This document shows positions 34,654 through 42,691 of a stretch of DNA of 64,000 bases, piece after piece. Positions within the stretch are counted from its first letter, which is position 1; each line of letters opens with the position of its first letter. The notes beneath the pieces are model-generated. The model was given only the letters and a program-made list of their open reading frames with translations. It made no database searches and was not told where the DNA came from. The DNA comes from Drouetiella hepatica Uher 2000/2452 (lineage in GTDB: Bacteria > Cyanobacteriota > Cyanobacteriia > Elainellales > Elainellaceae): NCBI GenBank assembly GCA_019359505.1, contig JAHHHD010000010.1:62001-126000 (forward strand), in the 5' to 3' direction. The position numbers and the translations under genes were made by a program.

Positions 34654-34756
34654 TCATATCAATTTAAATTGATGAGGCGGCAGATGATTTTCGAGAGCCG
34701 CGCTCCGCGCGGCTCTCGAAAATCATCTGCCCTGTTTGGGTCTTAAATTGGTATCA
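34654..34756. repeat. MITE-like palindromic element with near-perfect 25-bp hairpin
   Basis: Perfect 25-bp arms at 34679-34703 and 34707-34731 (start GGCAGATGATTTTCGAGAG) surround a 3-nt loop, with the core GCGCTCCGCGC. The flanks carry partial terminal inverted repeats (ATATCAATTTAA on the left, TTAAATTGGTAT on the right) that resemble the ends of the R2 element at 50315 and 60021. Halves of a C-run/G-run repeat lie on either side, so it appears inserted into an older repeat. Confidence 0.8.
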
Positions 34757-34847
34757 AAGTCCCCTTTTTTCTAGCGTAGCGGCGCGATCGCGCGGGGATT
34801 TAGGAGGATCAGACAGGTGCATTTCTAGCGTGAGCATTGTTTGCGAT

Positions 34848-35327
34848 CTACTGATCATCGCTGACCGCAACAGCAATGTCGAAATGAAGCACATCTTCGC
34901 GTACTCCAAGCTTCGTGTAGAGTGCAATCGCAGGGTCATCTCCGATATCCGCCTGTACGAAAACAACGTAGGCTGCTCGCGCCACAGCGATCTTCTTTAA
35001 TTCTTGGATTAGGGCAGTGGCAATACCTTCGCGTCGATGCGCTGCTGCAACCGCCAGATCGTAAATATAAATTTCACTACGCTCTTGCTCGAATTTCTGG
35101 AGTTCATAAGCGGCGATACCTCCGACTACTGCTCCATTTTTCAACGCTGCAAGCGCGATGAAATAATTGCTGCTTAGCAACCGCTTGAGATAGGCATGGC
35201 TTGGGCGAGATGAGCTGTAGGTATCAACTTCGTTGAAAGCCTCACCGAAGGTATCCAGTAAGCTCTCCATGAGTGCCAAGTCGTTGGCGAAAAGCTGGCG
35301 AATGCTGATTGGCTCGGAGGATGACAT
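34848..35327 (-). CDS. GNAT acetyltransferase related to AAC(3)-I aminoglycoside 3-N-acetyltransferases
   Basis: This 159-residue GNAT protein follows the AAC(3)-I family closely along its length, by recall of the AAC(3)-Ia sequence. Matching stretches are [66 protein letters not shown] (acetyl-CoA loop), [22 protein letters not shown] and VLHFDI. Those enzymes acetylate the 3-amino group of gentamicin-type aminoglycosides. Whether this one confers resistance is not shown by sequence. It lies in a patch of three acetyltransferase genes on the same strand, bounded by palindromic repeats. Confidence 0.88.
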   Translation of the reverse strand: MSSSEPISIRQLFANDLALMESLLDTFGEAFNEVDTYSSSRPSHAYLKRLLSSNYFIALAALKNGAVVGGIAAYELQKFEQERSEIYIYDLAVAAAHRREGIATALIQELKKIAVARAAYVVFVQADIGDDPAIALYTKLGVREDVLHFDIAVAVSDDQ

Positions 35328-35381
35328 TTTTCACCTATTCATTGAAGCGACACGAAAAGGGCGGGGTAAGGGTAGTGGTAT

Positions 35382-35855
35382 TTAGGTAAGGATTTTTTTT
35401 GTTGTGGGCTTTACCCGCTTCATGGGTATCCCCCACACCCCATTTTTGAAGAATTGATCGCCACTTTGCATGAACCCCACTTTTTGATAAAAGCCTACTG
35501 CTGCTTCAGCCGCATTAACGGTCACTTCATCCAAATCATGAGCGCATTGAGTGAAGAGTTCCCTACCGATTCCTTGCCCAGAAAACTCTTTTCGGACAAA
35601 CAACAAGGACAAATGATTTCCTCTCTTAAATGCAATAAAGCCAACAACGATCTCATTCCATGTCGCAACTCGCGTTTTCTCACCACTCAAGATTCTGCCT
35701 CTTAATTCTTGTGGATCACAGATTTGTAGCCACTCGACCACACTTGCTGGTGTTCCGTCTGTGAGTTCCCATAGATCCGCAGCAGCCCACATACAACCAC
35801 TGATTTGGTCTTCGTCTCCAAGCTTGGCTAGTCTATAAATCACTCTACTCGTCAT
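35382..35855 (-). CDS. GNAT family N-acetyltransferase
   Basis: This 157-residue GNAT protein has the acetyl-CoA pyrophosphate loop in FVRKEFSGQGIGRELFTQC and the C-terminal beta-alpha segment VTVNAAEAAVGFYQKVGFMQSG typical of the family. The central strand ATWNEIVVGFIAFKRGNHLSLLFV precedes it. The substrate is unknown. It lies 55 bp upstream of the AAC(3)-I-like gene on the same strand and may be co-transcribed. The C-terminal end (KPTTKKILT) overlaps low-complexity A/T sequence and may be extended by decay of the original stop. Confidence 0.82.
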   Translation of the reverse strand: MTSRVIYRLAKLGDEDQISGCMWAAADLWELTDGTPASVVEWLQICDPQELRGRILSGEKTRVATWNEIVVGFIAFKRGNHLSLLFVRKEFSGQGIGRELFTQCAHDLDEVTVNAAEAAVGFYQKVGFMQSGDQFFKNGVWGIPMKRVKPTTKKILT

Positions 35856-35989
35856 TATGAGCTAAATGAACTAAATTATGAGCTGACAAGCATTTAACCC
35901 AACTATTTTGAACATCAACGGGCAAGCTTCAACCTGTTTTCCTGTGACTAAACGACGCGATCGAAGGGGGCTGTTGAGCGGCTGTAATA

Positions 35990-36036
35990 ACTTTTGCAAC
36001 AGCGTTTTTTGCAACAGCATTTTTTGCAACAGCACT
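35990..36036. repeat. 15-bp tandem repeat, about three copies
   Basis: The unit TTTTTTGCAACAGCA is repeated in tandem (CTTTTGCAACAGCG, then TTTTTTGCAACAGCA twice), in the gap between two GNAT genes. Copies differ by one or two bases. Confidence 0.85.
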
Positions 36037-36077
36037 GAGGCTCAGTCTGCTCCAGCAGAATTATTCTAGGGCGATCG

Positions 36078-36611
36078 CTACTCAAGTTGGTTAAACTCTG
36101 ACCGATATTTTACCAATCCAGCACATCCCTCCAATGCGCCACTTTCTAGCTCCAATACCATAAATGCTTCATCTGGTACTGGGTATTCACATCTCAATCC
36201 CTTCTCCTTGGCTGGAATAAATCCGAATCGTGGATAGTATGCTGGAGAACCCAGCACGACAACCGCTTTGAAACCCAACCGAGTACACTCTTTTAAACCA
36301 AACTGAATCAGCAATGATCCGATTCCTTGTCGCTGATACTCAGGTGACACTGCCACTGGCGCTAATCCAAGAACGCGCAAATCACCAGCACATTCCCCTA
36401 CGTTCGCGGAGCGTCCGCTTTGCACAATCGAAACTGGACTAAAGAAAATGTGTCCAACAATTTGCTCTGATTCAACCGCAACAAATGAAAACGTAGAAGC
36501 AGCACCTCGTAGGCGATCGACTAAATCTGCCTCACCTTCTCGTTCAAATGCCGCAACATTGACTCTGCGAATCGCTTCTAAATCTTCCGGTTTTTCAGCT
36601 CGAACTTTCAT
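36078..36611 (-). CDS. GNAT family N-acetyltransferase (YhbS-like)
   Basis: This 177-residue protein matches the YhbS-type GNAT layout. It opens MKVRAEKPEDLEAIRRVNVAAFEREGEADLV, then has FVAVESEQIVGHIFFSPV. The loop VSPEYQRQGIGSLLIQFGL follows, and LGSPAYYPRFGFIPAKEKGL is a YhbS hallmark. The substrate is unknown. It is the upstream member of the three-gene GNAT patch, separated from the middle one by 220 bp containing a short tandem repeat. Confidence 0.9.
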   Translation of the reverse strand: MKVRAEKPEDLEAIRRVNVAAFEREGEADLVDRLRGAASTFSFVAVESEQIVGHIFFSPVSIVQSGRSANVGECAGDLRVLGLAPVAVSPEYQRQGIGSLLIQFGLKECTRLGFKAVVVLGSPAYYPRFGFIPAKEKGLRCEYPVPDEAFMVLELESGALEGCAGLVKYRSEFNQLE

Positions 36612-36813
36612 AACTTAGAACGCCAATTTCGATGCGTCACAGAGATTTTCAATCAAGATAAGATAGTACCGAATGCCTACTCAGGTTTTCAAAGCACTGT
36701 CACAACCTGTAATCGAAGCCGTAGAGCGTTCCTATTGAGCAGTTGCTATTAACTTTTCCCACAATCAAATTTATTCAGACCGCTCCAATTAGCTTGTAGT
36801 TAGGGTTATGTGT

Positions 36814-37053
36814 TCAATTTTGACCCTGAACTACCACGTCACTTCTTGCTTCCCAAACTTCTCGAACTGTCGTAACACCAATCTGCTGATGTGGACTCGG
36901 TACAGACAATTTCTGAACAGATATCCCTTCCCCACATTCTACTGAAATTCCCGTCACGCTACTTGAATGGGTTCCGATGCCACGTTGAATATCATCAGGG
37001 CGATTTCGTCCACCTCGAACTACGATCGCTTCATCTGAAAATCGGTAGTTCTT
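36814..37053 (-). pseudogene. Startless remnant of a small conserved cyanobacterial protein
   Basis: The minus-strand frame reads KNYRFSDEAIVVRGGRNRP, then DIQRGIGTHSSSVTGISVE, then a C-terminal part ending SDVVVQGQN before TGA at 36814. It strongly resembles small proteins seen in cyanobacterial accessory regions (by recall, with a 'VRGGRNRPEDI' motif). The frame is closed upstream by TAG at 37066-37068, with no ATG, GTG or TTG before the conserved part. Where a start is expected there is CTT inside an 8-bp inverted repeat (37044-37070). I infer a decayed or 5'-truncated gene. Confidence 0.45.
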
Positions 37054-37124
37054 AAGAGGTAGGAACTACCCGAAATCCTCTCCACGAGTTGATCTGCTCT
37101 AATTCATGTACGCGCTACACGCCA

Positions 37125-37361
37125 TTAGAAATTAGCGTCCGCCCTACAGTCTTCACAAGTTCCTGTACTGTCAAGCATCATTGGCTTGAAGTGCTTGATC
37201 AAGTGGTAACGACCAAAAAATTGTTCAGGAGCATCAGCACGATATGCAATGGTTTGACATTTGACGCACTGAACTATCCACTTCCTTGTGCGAGCATCGT
37301 TTAAATGCCATTCCGCATCGTTATCTTGACGTTTCACCACAAAAAATAACCTCCTATGCAA
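37125..37361 (-). CDS. Small Cys4 putative zinc-binding protein
   Basis: This 78-residue protein has two CxxC pairs (CVKC and CEDC) about 40 residues apart, which suggests a zinc-ribbon-like site. The tract TRKWIVQCVKCQTIAYRADAPEQFFGRYHLIKHFKPM looks like a conserved folded core. I know no function. It lies upstream of the startless remnant on the same strand. AGGAGGTTATTTT precedes the start by about 8 nt, giving a strong ribosome-binding site. Confidence 0.65.
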   Translation of the reverse strand: MHRRLFFVVKRQDNDAEWHLNDARTRKWIVQCVKCQTIAYRADAPEQFFGRYHLIKHFKPMMLDSTGTCEDCRADANF

Positions 37362-37654
37362 TGAAGCGCCACAATCAAACCATTCGCGTCGCCCGAAGAG
37401 AGTTTTCGGCTACTGAATAATTGCAAGAAACTCAGTCCCCCTTGAACACGCCAATCAATGCGAGAACGCTGTTCTAAATGCACAAGTCAGCAGCCCAGAT
37501 AAATGGCAAACAGTTACGCCATCGCTCACTAACATCATCAGGCAACATCAGGCAACATAACATCAGGCAACTAAGGGCGAGCGATACGGACATTGACCAT
37601 GCGTTTACTCGATCGCAGTGTATCATCAAGTAGCTTTAAACAATCGCTCCAGCG
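37362..37654. other. Gap with a 10-bp tandem repeat
   Basis: No gene is evident in these 293 bp. The word CATCAGGCAA is repeated at 37536-37545, 37546-37555 and 37561-37570. The remainder looks like decayed sequence. Confidence 0.55.
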
Positions 37655-38563
37655 TTAAAGCGATCGCACGCCCTCGATTAAGCCTTGACATACGCCCGTT
37701 AGAAAATCTAAATCGAGGGTTTCTAGACGATCGCTGCTTTTATGATAATGAGGGTTTCGCAGGTTGGCGGTGTCTGTCACCATGAGGGCAGGATAGCCTG
37801 CATCCCAGAAGGGAGCATGATCGCTGCGGCGTGTATCTGGGACGATCATGCCGCGCATTCCTGCCGGGAGCCACTCGCAGGGCACCTGAGCCGCCCCAAG
37901 CATTTTGCGTTTGAAGTGAATTAGGTCAGGAATGGTGCGGAGATTGCCAATGAGCGCAATAAAGTTACCTTGATCGGGGTAGAAATTTTGCAATCCGGGA
38001 GGATACTTTTGGGAGGCGGGGGCGCGATCGCAATATCCCAGCATTTCCAGCGAGATCATCAGCCTCAGCGACTGGTTTTGCTGACGTAGATTCTCGGCAT
38101 AGCGACTGCTGCCCACCAGTCCAATTTCTTCTAGATCGAATGCAACTAACCGGACGGGATACCGAATAGGATGGGAGGCAAGCGATCGCGCCAACTCCAG
38201 CAATACCGCTATACCTGTGGCGTTATCGTCCGCTCCGACTGAACCCGGAACTGCGTCGTAGTGAGCGCCAATCAGAATCGGTGGCTTGCTCTTGTGGTTT
38301 GCCTGAGCGGGTAAATTGAGTTCCCAATTATGATAGGTTCTGCCTCGATACTCAAAGGCGCGATCGGTTACTTCTCCCCATTGGGCAAACTGCTGACGAA
38401 TGTAGTGCTGCACATAAAAGTGTCCTACCGTCGATAGAAAAGGATCGCGATCGCGAGCAACTTGCCGAAGATGGGTTAACAGATTTTGCTGGAGATCGAG
38501 AAGTGGGGGAGTCAAGTTGGGAAATCGGGTGTTGTTGCAGGGTGCAATGAATCCAGGATGCAA
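37655..38563 (-). CDS. M28 family zinc peptidase
   Basis: This 302-residue aminopeptidase-like protein has the M28 metal and catalytic residues in order. These are His/Asp in ILIGAHYDAVPG, the bridging Asp in GADDNATGIAVLLELAR, the catalytic Glu pair in VAFDLEEIGLVGS, a further acid in RRSDHAPFWDAGYPA, and His in NPHYHKSSD. There is no signal peptide at the predicted start. The only in-frame start is TTG at 38563, as no ATG occurs before conserved sequence. Substrate specificity is unknown. Confidence 0.87.
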   Translation of the reverse strand: MHPGFIAPCNNTRFPNLTPPLLDLQQNLLTHLRQVARDRDPFLSTVGHFYVQHYIRQQFAQWGEVTDRAFEYRGRTYHNWELNLPAQANHKSKPPILIGAHYDAVPGSVGADDNATGIAVLLELARSLASHPIRYPVRLVAFDLEEIGLVGSSRYAENLRQQNQSLRLMISLEMLGYCDRAPASQKYPPGLQNFYPDQGNFIALIGNLRTIPDLIHFKRKMLGAAQVPCEWLPAGMRGMIVPDTRRSDHAPFWDAGYPALMVTDTANLRNPHYHKSSDRLETLDLDFLTGVCQGLIEGVRSL

Positions 38564-38657
38564 TGAATCATTGAGGAATGATCTTATCCGAATTCAGCAA
38601 GCTTACTCTTTTTCTCTAGAATCTTGGCTGTAGTGCAGATATCTTCGGTAGGTTGAG

Positions 38658-38760
38658 TGACATAGCGCTATGCGCTTATATCCAATAAGTTATTTTGAGA
38701 TTGTGCGGAGCGCAGCTCTCAAAAAATAACTCGTCCTAACTCAATGACGTAGCGCCATAC
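38658..38760. repeat. Palindrome flanked by short direct repeats, upstream of ndhS
   Basis: A hairpin with arms AGTTATTTTGAGA (38688-38700) and TCTCAAAAAATAACT (38717-38731) surrounds a G/C core (GCGGAGCGCAGC). Imperfect 16-bp direct repeats of the type TGACRTAGCGCYATRC flank it at about 38658 and 38744. The hairpin ends about 90 bp before the ndhS start. Confidence 0.7.
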
Positions 38761-38818
38761 AGCAATGCGTTAGTGCTAATCTGTGTGTAGACACTTTTGC
38801 TGAATGGATGAGACAGCC

Positions 38819-39013
38819 ATGATTTTTCCCGGTTCAGCCGTCCGTGTGACGAACATCAACGACATTTACTATGGATACCAAGGCTTAGTGCAGCGGGTGA
38901 GTAGCGGCAAGGTTGCTGTGCTGTTTGAGGGCGGTAACTGGGATAAGCTAATCACCTTCCGCCCAGCAGAACTAGAGCTAGTGGATGCTACGGCAGGACG
39001 CGGCAAGAAATAG
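38819..39013 (+). CDS. ndhS: NAD(P)H dehydrogenase-like complex subunit S (NdhS)
   Basis: NdhS is the small SH3-like subunit that helps the cyanobacterial photosynthetic NDH-1 complex take electrons from reduced ferredoxin. The 64 residues beginning [12 protein letters not shown], with the signature [22 protein letters not shown], match the cyanobacterial family. I start at the ATG at 38819, as family members begin M-I-x-PG. An ATG at 38804 would add five residues. The next gene begins 27 bp downstream and is probably co-transcribed. Confidence 0.88.
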   Translation: MIFPGSAVRVTNINDIYYGYQGLVQRVSSGKVAVLFEGGNWDKLITFRPAELELVDATAGRGKK

Positions 39014-39040
39014 TCAGCATATTCGATTTAAGGCGAAACT

Positions 39041-39724
39041 ATGCGCTTACCGCTGCCGCAGTTTAATACTCAGAATCGTCAAGCTGGCTACTTTGCAGAA
39101 GTAATTGAAACTGCAACGACGGAATTCTTGGCGCAGTGCTTGGAGCCAGAAGACCTGAGCTTTGCCGTGATGCCGCCTTTCGGAAGCTGGGTGAAGGCGA
39201 GAGATGAGGAGTCGGACAATCAGATTTACGCGGTGGTCTATCATGCTACGACTAGCCCGATCGACTCCGTGCATCGAGCCAGGGCGTTAGGTCTATCGCT
39301 TCAGGAGTTGCGTGAGCAGCAGCCCCAGATTTTTGCTATGCTGCGAACCGAATTTCGGGCGGCGATCGTCGGATTCCAGCCGCCACAGGATAATCCTAAC
39401 GGCAAAGGAAACGGTAAAAGCCATGTGCCGAACACGACAATTTTCCAGCATTTGCCGCCCCGTCCACCCCAGATTCATCAGGCGGTATACTACTGTGAAC
39501 CTGACGAGGTAGTAGGTTTCAGCGAACAGCTCGACTTTTTGCGGACGCTGCTCCAGGTGGGCAATGCGCCTGTAGATGCTCTGGTTGCTGCCGCCGTGCG
39601 GGAAATTTATCGGCTCCGCAAAGCCGATCGCGCCTGGTTAGTAGGAGTAGGGCGATCCCTTAGCATTCTGCTCAAAGAAGATTTTGATCGGCTGCGAATT
39701 ATCTTGAACCAGATTCATATCTGA
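39041..39724 (+). CDS. HAS-barrel-like conserved cyanobacterial protein
   Basis: This 227-residue soluble protein has an N-terminal beta-rich part (GYFAEVIETATTEFLAQC, then FGSWVKARDEESDNQIYAVVYHATTSP). It resembles the HAS-barrel domain found at the N-terminus of HerA-type ATPases and in some cyanobacterial proteins (by recall). No ATPase motif is present. The C-terminal helical half (LDFLRTLLQVGN, then VREIYRLRKADRAWLVGVGR) is well formed. Placement directly behind ndhS is suggestive of co-expression only. Confidence 0.72.
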   Translation: MRLPLPQFNTQNRQAGYFAEVIETATTEFLAQCLEPEDLSFAVMPPFGSWVKARDEESDNQIYAVVYHATTSPIDSVHRARALGLSLQELREQQPQIFAMLRTEFRAAIVGFQPPQDNPNGKGNGKSHVPNTTIFQHLPPRPPQIHQAVYYCEPDEVVGFSEQLDFLRTLLQVGNAPVDALVAAAVREIYRLRKADRAWLVGVGRSLSILLKEDFDRLRIILNQIHI

Positions 39725-39739
39725 GTAGTGTTTTAAGTG

Positions 39740-39792
39740 TGGGGTTATTTTTTGAAAGGAGCGCGGGGCGCTCCTTTCAAAAAATAACCCCA
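39740..39792 (+). terminator. 25-bp palindromic hairpin after the HAS-barrel-like gene
   Basis: GGGGTTATTTTTTGAAAGGAGCGC (39741-39764) pairs perfectly with 39768-39791 around a GGG loop, and one more T-A pair extends it. It begins 16 bp past the stop codon. There is no T-run after it, so it may stabilise the 3' end. It belongs to the family of palindromes with G/C cores also seen at 34679, 38688 and 42480. Confidence 0.6.
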
Positions 39793-39797
39793 TGTCT

Positions 39798-39895
39798 TAT
39801 GTAGCTGTCGCCAGTTGGCTTAGGACATTTAGGGTGGGGCGAGAAGTGCCCCACCCTAAATGTCCCCGTCCTAACCGCCAAGGCGGTTGCTATAT
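39798..39895 (-). repeat. MITE-like element R1, copy A
   Basis: This 98-bp palindromic element has ends TATGTAGCTGTCGCCAGT and CCGCCAAGGCGGTTGCTATA. Its central hairpin has arms GGACATTTAGGGTGGGGC and their complement. It matches copies at 44839-44936 and 50239-50538, in the opposite orientation to both. It lies directly next to the 39740 hairpin and upstream of the methyltransferase gene. Confidence 0.85.
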
Positions 39896-39932
39896 ACACT
39901 GGTAGGGGTAAAGCAATATTTCAAGCCCTGCC

Positions 39933-40589
39933 ATGCTGCTTCAACCCACTCAACGCACCAAGCTTGACGAAAGTGACGATCGTTTGTTCTACGACGCTCC
40001 TCGCTTTGTCACCCATGTTGACGAGAGCTTCATTCAGCAGCTCACTGACCTGTATCGAGAGCGCCTCAAGCCCAATACGCGAATTTTTGACATGATGAGT
40101 AGCTGGGTGTCTCATCTGCCCACAGAAATGGAGTTTGAACAGGTCGAGGGGCATGGTCTGAACCCGGAGGAGCTGGCGCGTAACCCTCGCTTCAGCCATT
40201 ATTTTGTCCAGAATTTGAATCAAAATCAGCTTTTTCCTCTGCCGGATCAGTCTTTTGATGCTGTGCTGAACACCGTTTCGGTTCAGTATCTCCAGCGACC
40301 GGAAGCCGTCTTTGCCGAGATCTATCGCGTTCTCAAACCCAAGGGCATAGCCATTATCAGCTTTTCTAACCGAATGTTTTACCAAAAGGCGATTCAGGCA
40401 TGGCGAGATGGTTCAGAGGGCGATCGCATTGAGCTAGTCAAGAGTTACTTTATGGCAGTTCCTGGGTTTAGCGCTCCTGAAGTGGTTGCCCGTCCCAGCA
40501 CGGTTCCGAGCTTCCTGCAAATGTTGGGCGTAGGCGGCGGCGATCCGTTTTATGCGGTCATTGCCCAGCGTAGCGGAGATGAACTCTAG
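39933..40589 (+). CDS. Class I methyltransferase domain protein
   Basis: This 218-residue protein carries a Methyltransf_11-like C-terminal half. LPDQSFDAVLNTVSVQYLQRPEAVFAEIYRVLKPKGIAIISFSNR is the family's motif II-III region. The glycine-rich SAM motif I is weak: TRIFDMMSSWVSHLP takes its place, which is a known pattern in this cyanobacterial family (by recall). A real catalytic role is therefore plausible but not certain. The upstream DNA is R1 copy A. Confidence 0.8.
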   Translation: MLLQPTQRTKLDESDDRLFYDAPRFVTHVDESFIQQLTDLYRERLKPNTRIFDMMSSWVSHLPTEMEFEQVEGHGLNPEELARNPRFSHYFVQNLNQNQLFPLPDQSFDAVLNTVSVQYLQRPEAVFAEIYRVLKPKGIAIISFSNRMFYQKAIQAWRDGSEGDRIELVKSYFMAVPGFSAPEVVARPSTVPSFLQMLGVGGGDPFYAVIAQRSGDEL

Positions 40590-40707
40590 CTTTACAGTCC
40601 GCTTTGCGGCGTAAAAGTCTCTCTGCGTAAAAGTCTCTCTAGTGACATAAGCGATCGCTCCATTTGTGTAGGATGATAAGAAATCTATTCTAATTTTCCT
40701 GCCCCAT

Positions 40708-42462
40708 ATGCCGCTGGAATCCAGTCCTACTGAGCAACAGATTGTCACAGCGCCTAAGCCTTTGCAGCCTGACTCTTTGCGCAGATCTTTTGATCCGCAA
40801 CGCCGCACTATTCGTCCGATCGGTGCTTACGCACTGCGAGGTTTGGCTTCTGATGGCAAGCGGCTGCTGGCGCTTGACGCTGTTCGGGGACACCTGCTGC
40901 AAATTGACAGCGTAACCGACAACACGATGGTGCTTAACCCTCACGATGTCCAGGCATTTGTGGATGCTAGAGGCTTAGCCCTATGGGGAGAGCAGATCTG
41001 GTTTGTCAAAGAAAATCAGATTTTGTGGTGCTTGGCGACAGACTTTACGCCTCGACTGTTTGTTGCGTTGCCCTATGAAGTGGATAGCGTAGCCGTGTGG
41101 CAATCTACGGTCTACGTCACGAGCCAGAAGGCGGGCTACATTTTGGTCTTCGATCGCACTACGGGCAGGCGCATCACCCAGTTTTCGGCTCCTGGTGTGG
41201 GGATTGAAAACCTGACGGTGAATGAAGAGGAGCTTTGGGTTTGTGACGATATGGAGCGATCGGTCTACTGCATGGATCGGGCGACGGGAGAGGTGCAGTT
41301 TAGCGTACTGACTCCTTACGACTGCCCCATGGCGATCGCTTTCCATCCCACCTTGCAGACTGGTAAGGAGCAGGCTGGTAAAGGGCAAGCTGGGGAAGGC
41401 GATCGAATTCTATACGCCGCCTATGCCGAGGAAGAATATTACATTCGGGATAATCCCAATGATTTGGACAACTCGCGGGAGCTGACCTCGCGGCACCGCA
41501 CTTTTATCCATCCGGTGCATTTTCACTACTACGCCGATCGGCACTATGCCCTCTCAAACGGTTATCTGATCGAAATGTCCTATGTGGAGGAAATCGCGCC
41601 GCTAGAGGATTCGCCGACGATTACGGGTCTAGAGTGGAAGATTGCCCTTCCAGCGGAAACGCCACGCCAGAAGGTGCTATCTGTGGAGCCAGTCGGGCTG
41701 CCTTTTACGGAAGAAATTCAGGAAGGTCAGCGGGTCGCGGTTTTCCAAATCGATAAGGTTAGCGGTCAGGGCGGCGGCTTGTTTGGCTGGAAGGCGCTCT
41801 TAGAAGTGCGCGGTATTAAGTATCATATGACGCCTCGACAGGTGGAAAAATTGCCGCCCTTGCCGCAGGAGTTTCAGGAGCGCTATCTGGTAGATAACGA
41901 TGCCTTGTCGATGGATACGCCTGTGATCCGGCGATCGGCACGGGAGGCGATCGGCACTGAGACGAATCTGTTGCGCAAGGTGCTCAGCATTCGCAACTAT
42001 GTGTACGATCGGATGTCCTACGGCATGAAGCCCTATATTGATACGCCGGATGTAGCGCTGGAGCGCGGCGTGGGTTCCTGCGGCGAGTATGTAGGCATTT
42101 TGCTGGCGTTGGCAAGGCTTAACGGCATCGCCTGCCGCACGGTGGGACGATACAAGTGCCCTGCCGACCCAGATCAGCGGGGGGTGCCGCTTCAGCCAGA
42201 CTATAATCACGTCTGGATCGAGTTTTTTGTGCCGGGATTTGGCTGGCTGCCCATGGAGTCTAATGTAGATGACGTGGCGGAGGGTGGACCTTATCCGACG
42301 CGGTTTTTCATGGGGCTGCCCTGGTTCCATGCCGAGATTGGCAAAGGTATTTCCTTTGAGAAGATGACGGCTGCCGATAAGCCGGACGATATTTCCCTGG
42401 GAGATCTGTCGATTAATCACATCCGTTTCACGATCTTGGAAGAGCTGCCGCCTCCTAGCTAA
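40708..42462 (+). CDS. Propeller-like + transglutaminase-like cysteine protease domain protein
   Basis: This 584-residue protein has an N-terminal half (about 1-300) with repeated beta-strand units (GLASDGKRLLALDAVRGHLLQID, YVTSQKAGYILVFDRTTGRRIT, LWVCDDMERSVYCMDRATGE) that resemble propeller blades. The C-terminal transglutaminase-like domain has the nucleophile in VGSCGEYVG (about residue 455), the His in YNHVWIEFFVPGFGWLPMES (about 499), and a following acid (NVDD). Such enzymes cleave or crosslink peptides. No signal peptide is seen. An in-frame microrepeat (GKEQAGKGQAGEG) lies near residue 220. Confidence 0.84.
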   Translation: MPLESSPTEQQIVTAPKPLQPDSLRRSFDPQRRTIRPIGAYALRGLASDGKRLLALDAVRGHLLQIDSVTDNTMVLNPHDVQAFVDARGLALWGEQIWFVKENQILWCLATDFTPRLFVALPYEVDSVAVWQSTVYVTSQKAGYILVFDRTTGRRITQFSAPGVGIENLTVNEEELWVCDDMERSVYCMDRATGEVQFSVLTPYDCPMAIAFHPTLQTGKEQAGKGQAGEGDRILYAAYAEEEYYIRDNPNDLDNSRELTSRHRTFIHPVHFHYYADRHYALSNGYLIEMSYVEEIAPLEDSPTITGLEWKIALPAETPRQKVLSVEPVGLPFTEEIQEGQRVAVFQIDKVSGQGGGLFGWKALLEVRGIKYHMTPRQVEKLPPLPQEFQERYLVDNDALSMDTPVIRRSAREAIGTETNLLRKVLSIRNYVYDRMSYGMKPYIDTPDVALERGVGSCGEYVGILLALARLNGIACRTVGRYKCPADPDQRGVPLQPDYNHVWIEFFVPGFGWLPMESNVDDVAEGGPYPTRFFMGLPWFHAEIGKGISFEKMTAADKPDDISLGDLSINHIRFTILEELPPPS

Positions 42463-42479
42463 CCTCAGTAGATCGTAAA

Positions 42480-42520
42480 TTAGAGTTTTGTGTCGCGCTC
42501 CGCGCAACACAAAACTCTAA
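42480..42520 (+). terminator. Hairpin after the transglutaminase-like gene
   Basis: Arms TTAGAGTTTTGTGT (42480-42493) and ACACAAAACTCTAA (42507-42520) surround the G/C core CGCGCTCCGCGC, starting 18 bp after the stop. The arms are fully complementary and the core can also pair. It resembles the other core-GCGC palindromes in the window. Confidence 0.6.
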
Positions 42521-42691
42521 AAGCTAGATTTCAAAGTCTCTCCTGCTCTGGAAAAGGGATTTATGGCTTCGACTTGAGCTTTCGACCTGAGTGCTCAAGC
42601 CGAAGAGCGCTCAGCCGAACGGTGAGGGCGATTGGGAAAGTTGCCCATTGCGTAGGCTGCTAGTTTGCTGGGCTGCCAGTTTGCCAGACCG

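Noticed and set aside
34848-37361. Integron gene-cassette array
   Set aside because: GNAT and AAC(3)-I-like genes are typical cassettes, but I found no attC-like inverted core sites between the genes and no integrase.
41800-42510. 236-codon minus-strand frame over the transglutaminase gene
   Set aside because: His/Arg-rich antisense composition, and it covers the catalytic region of a clear gene on the other strand.
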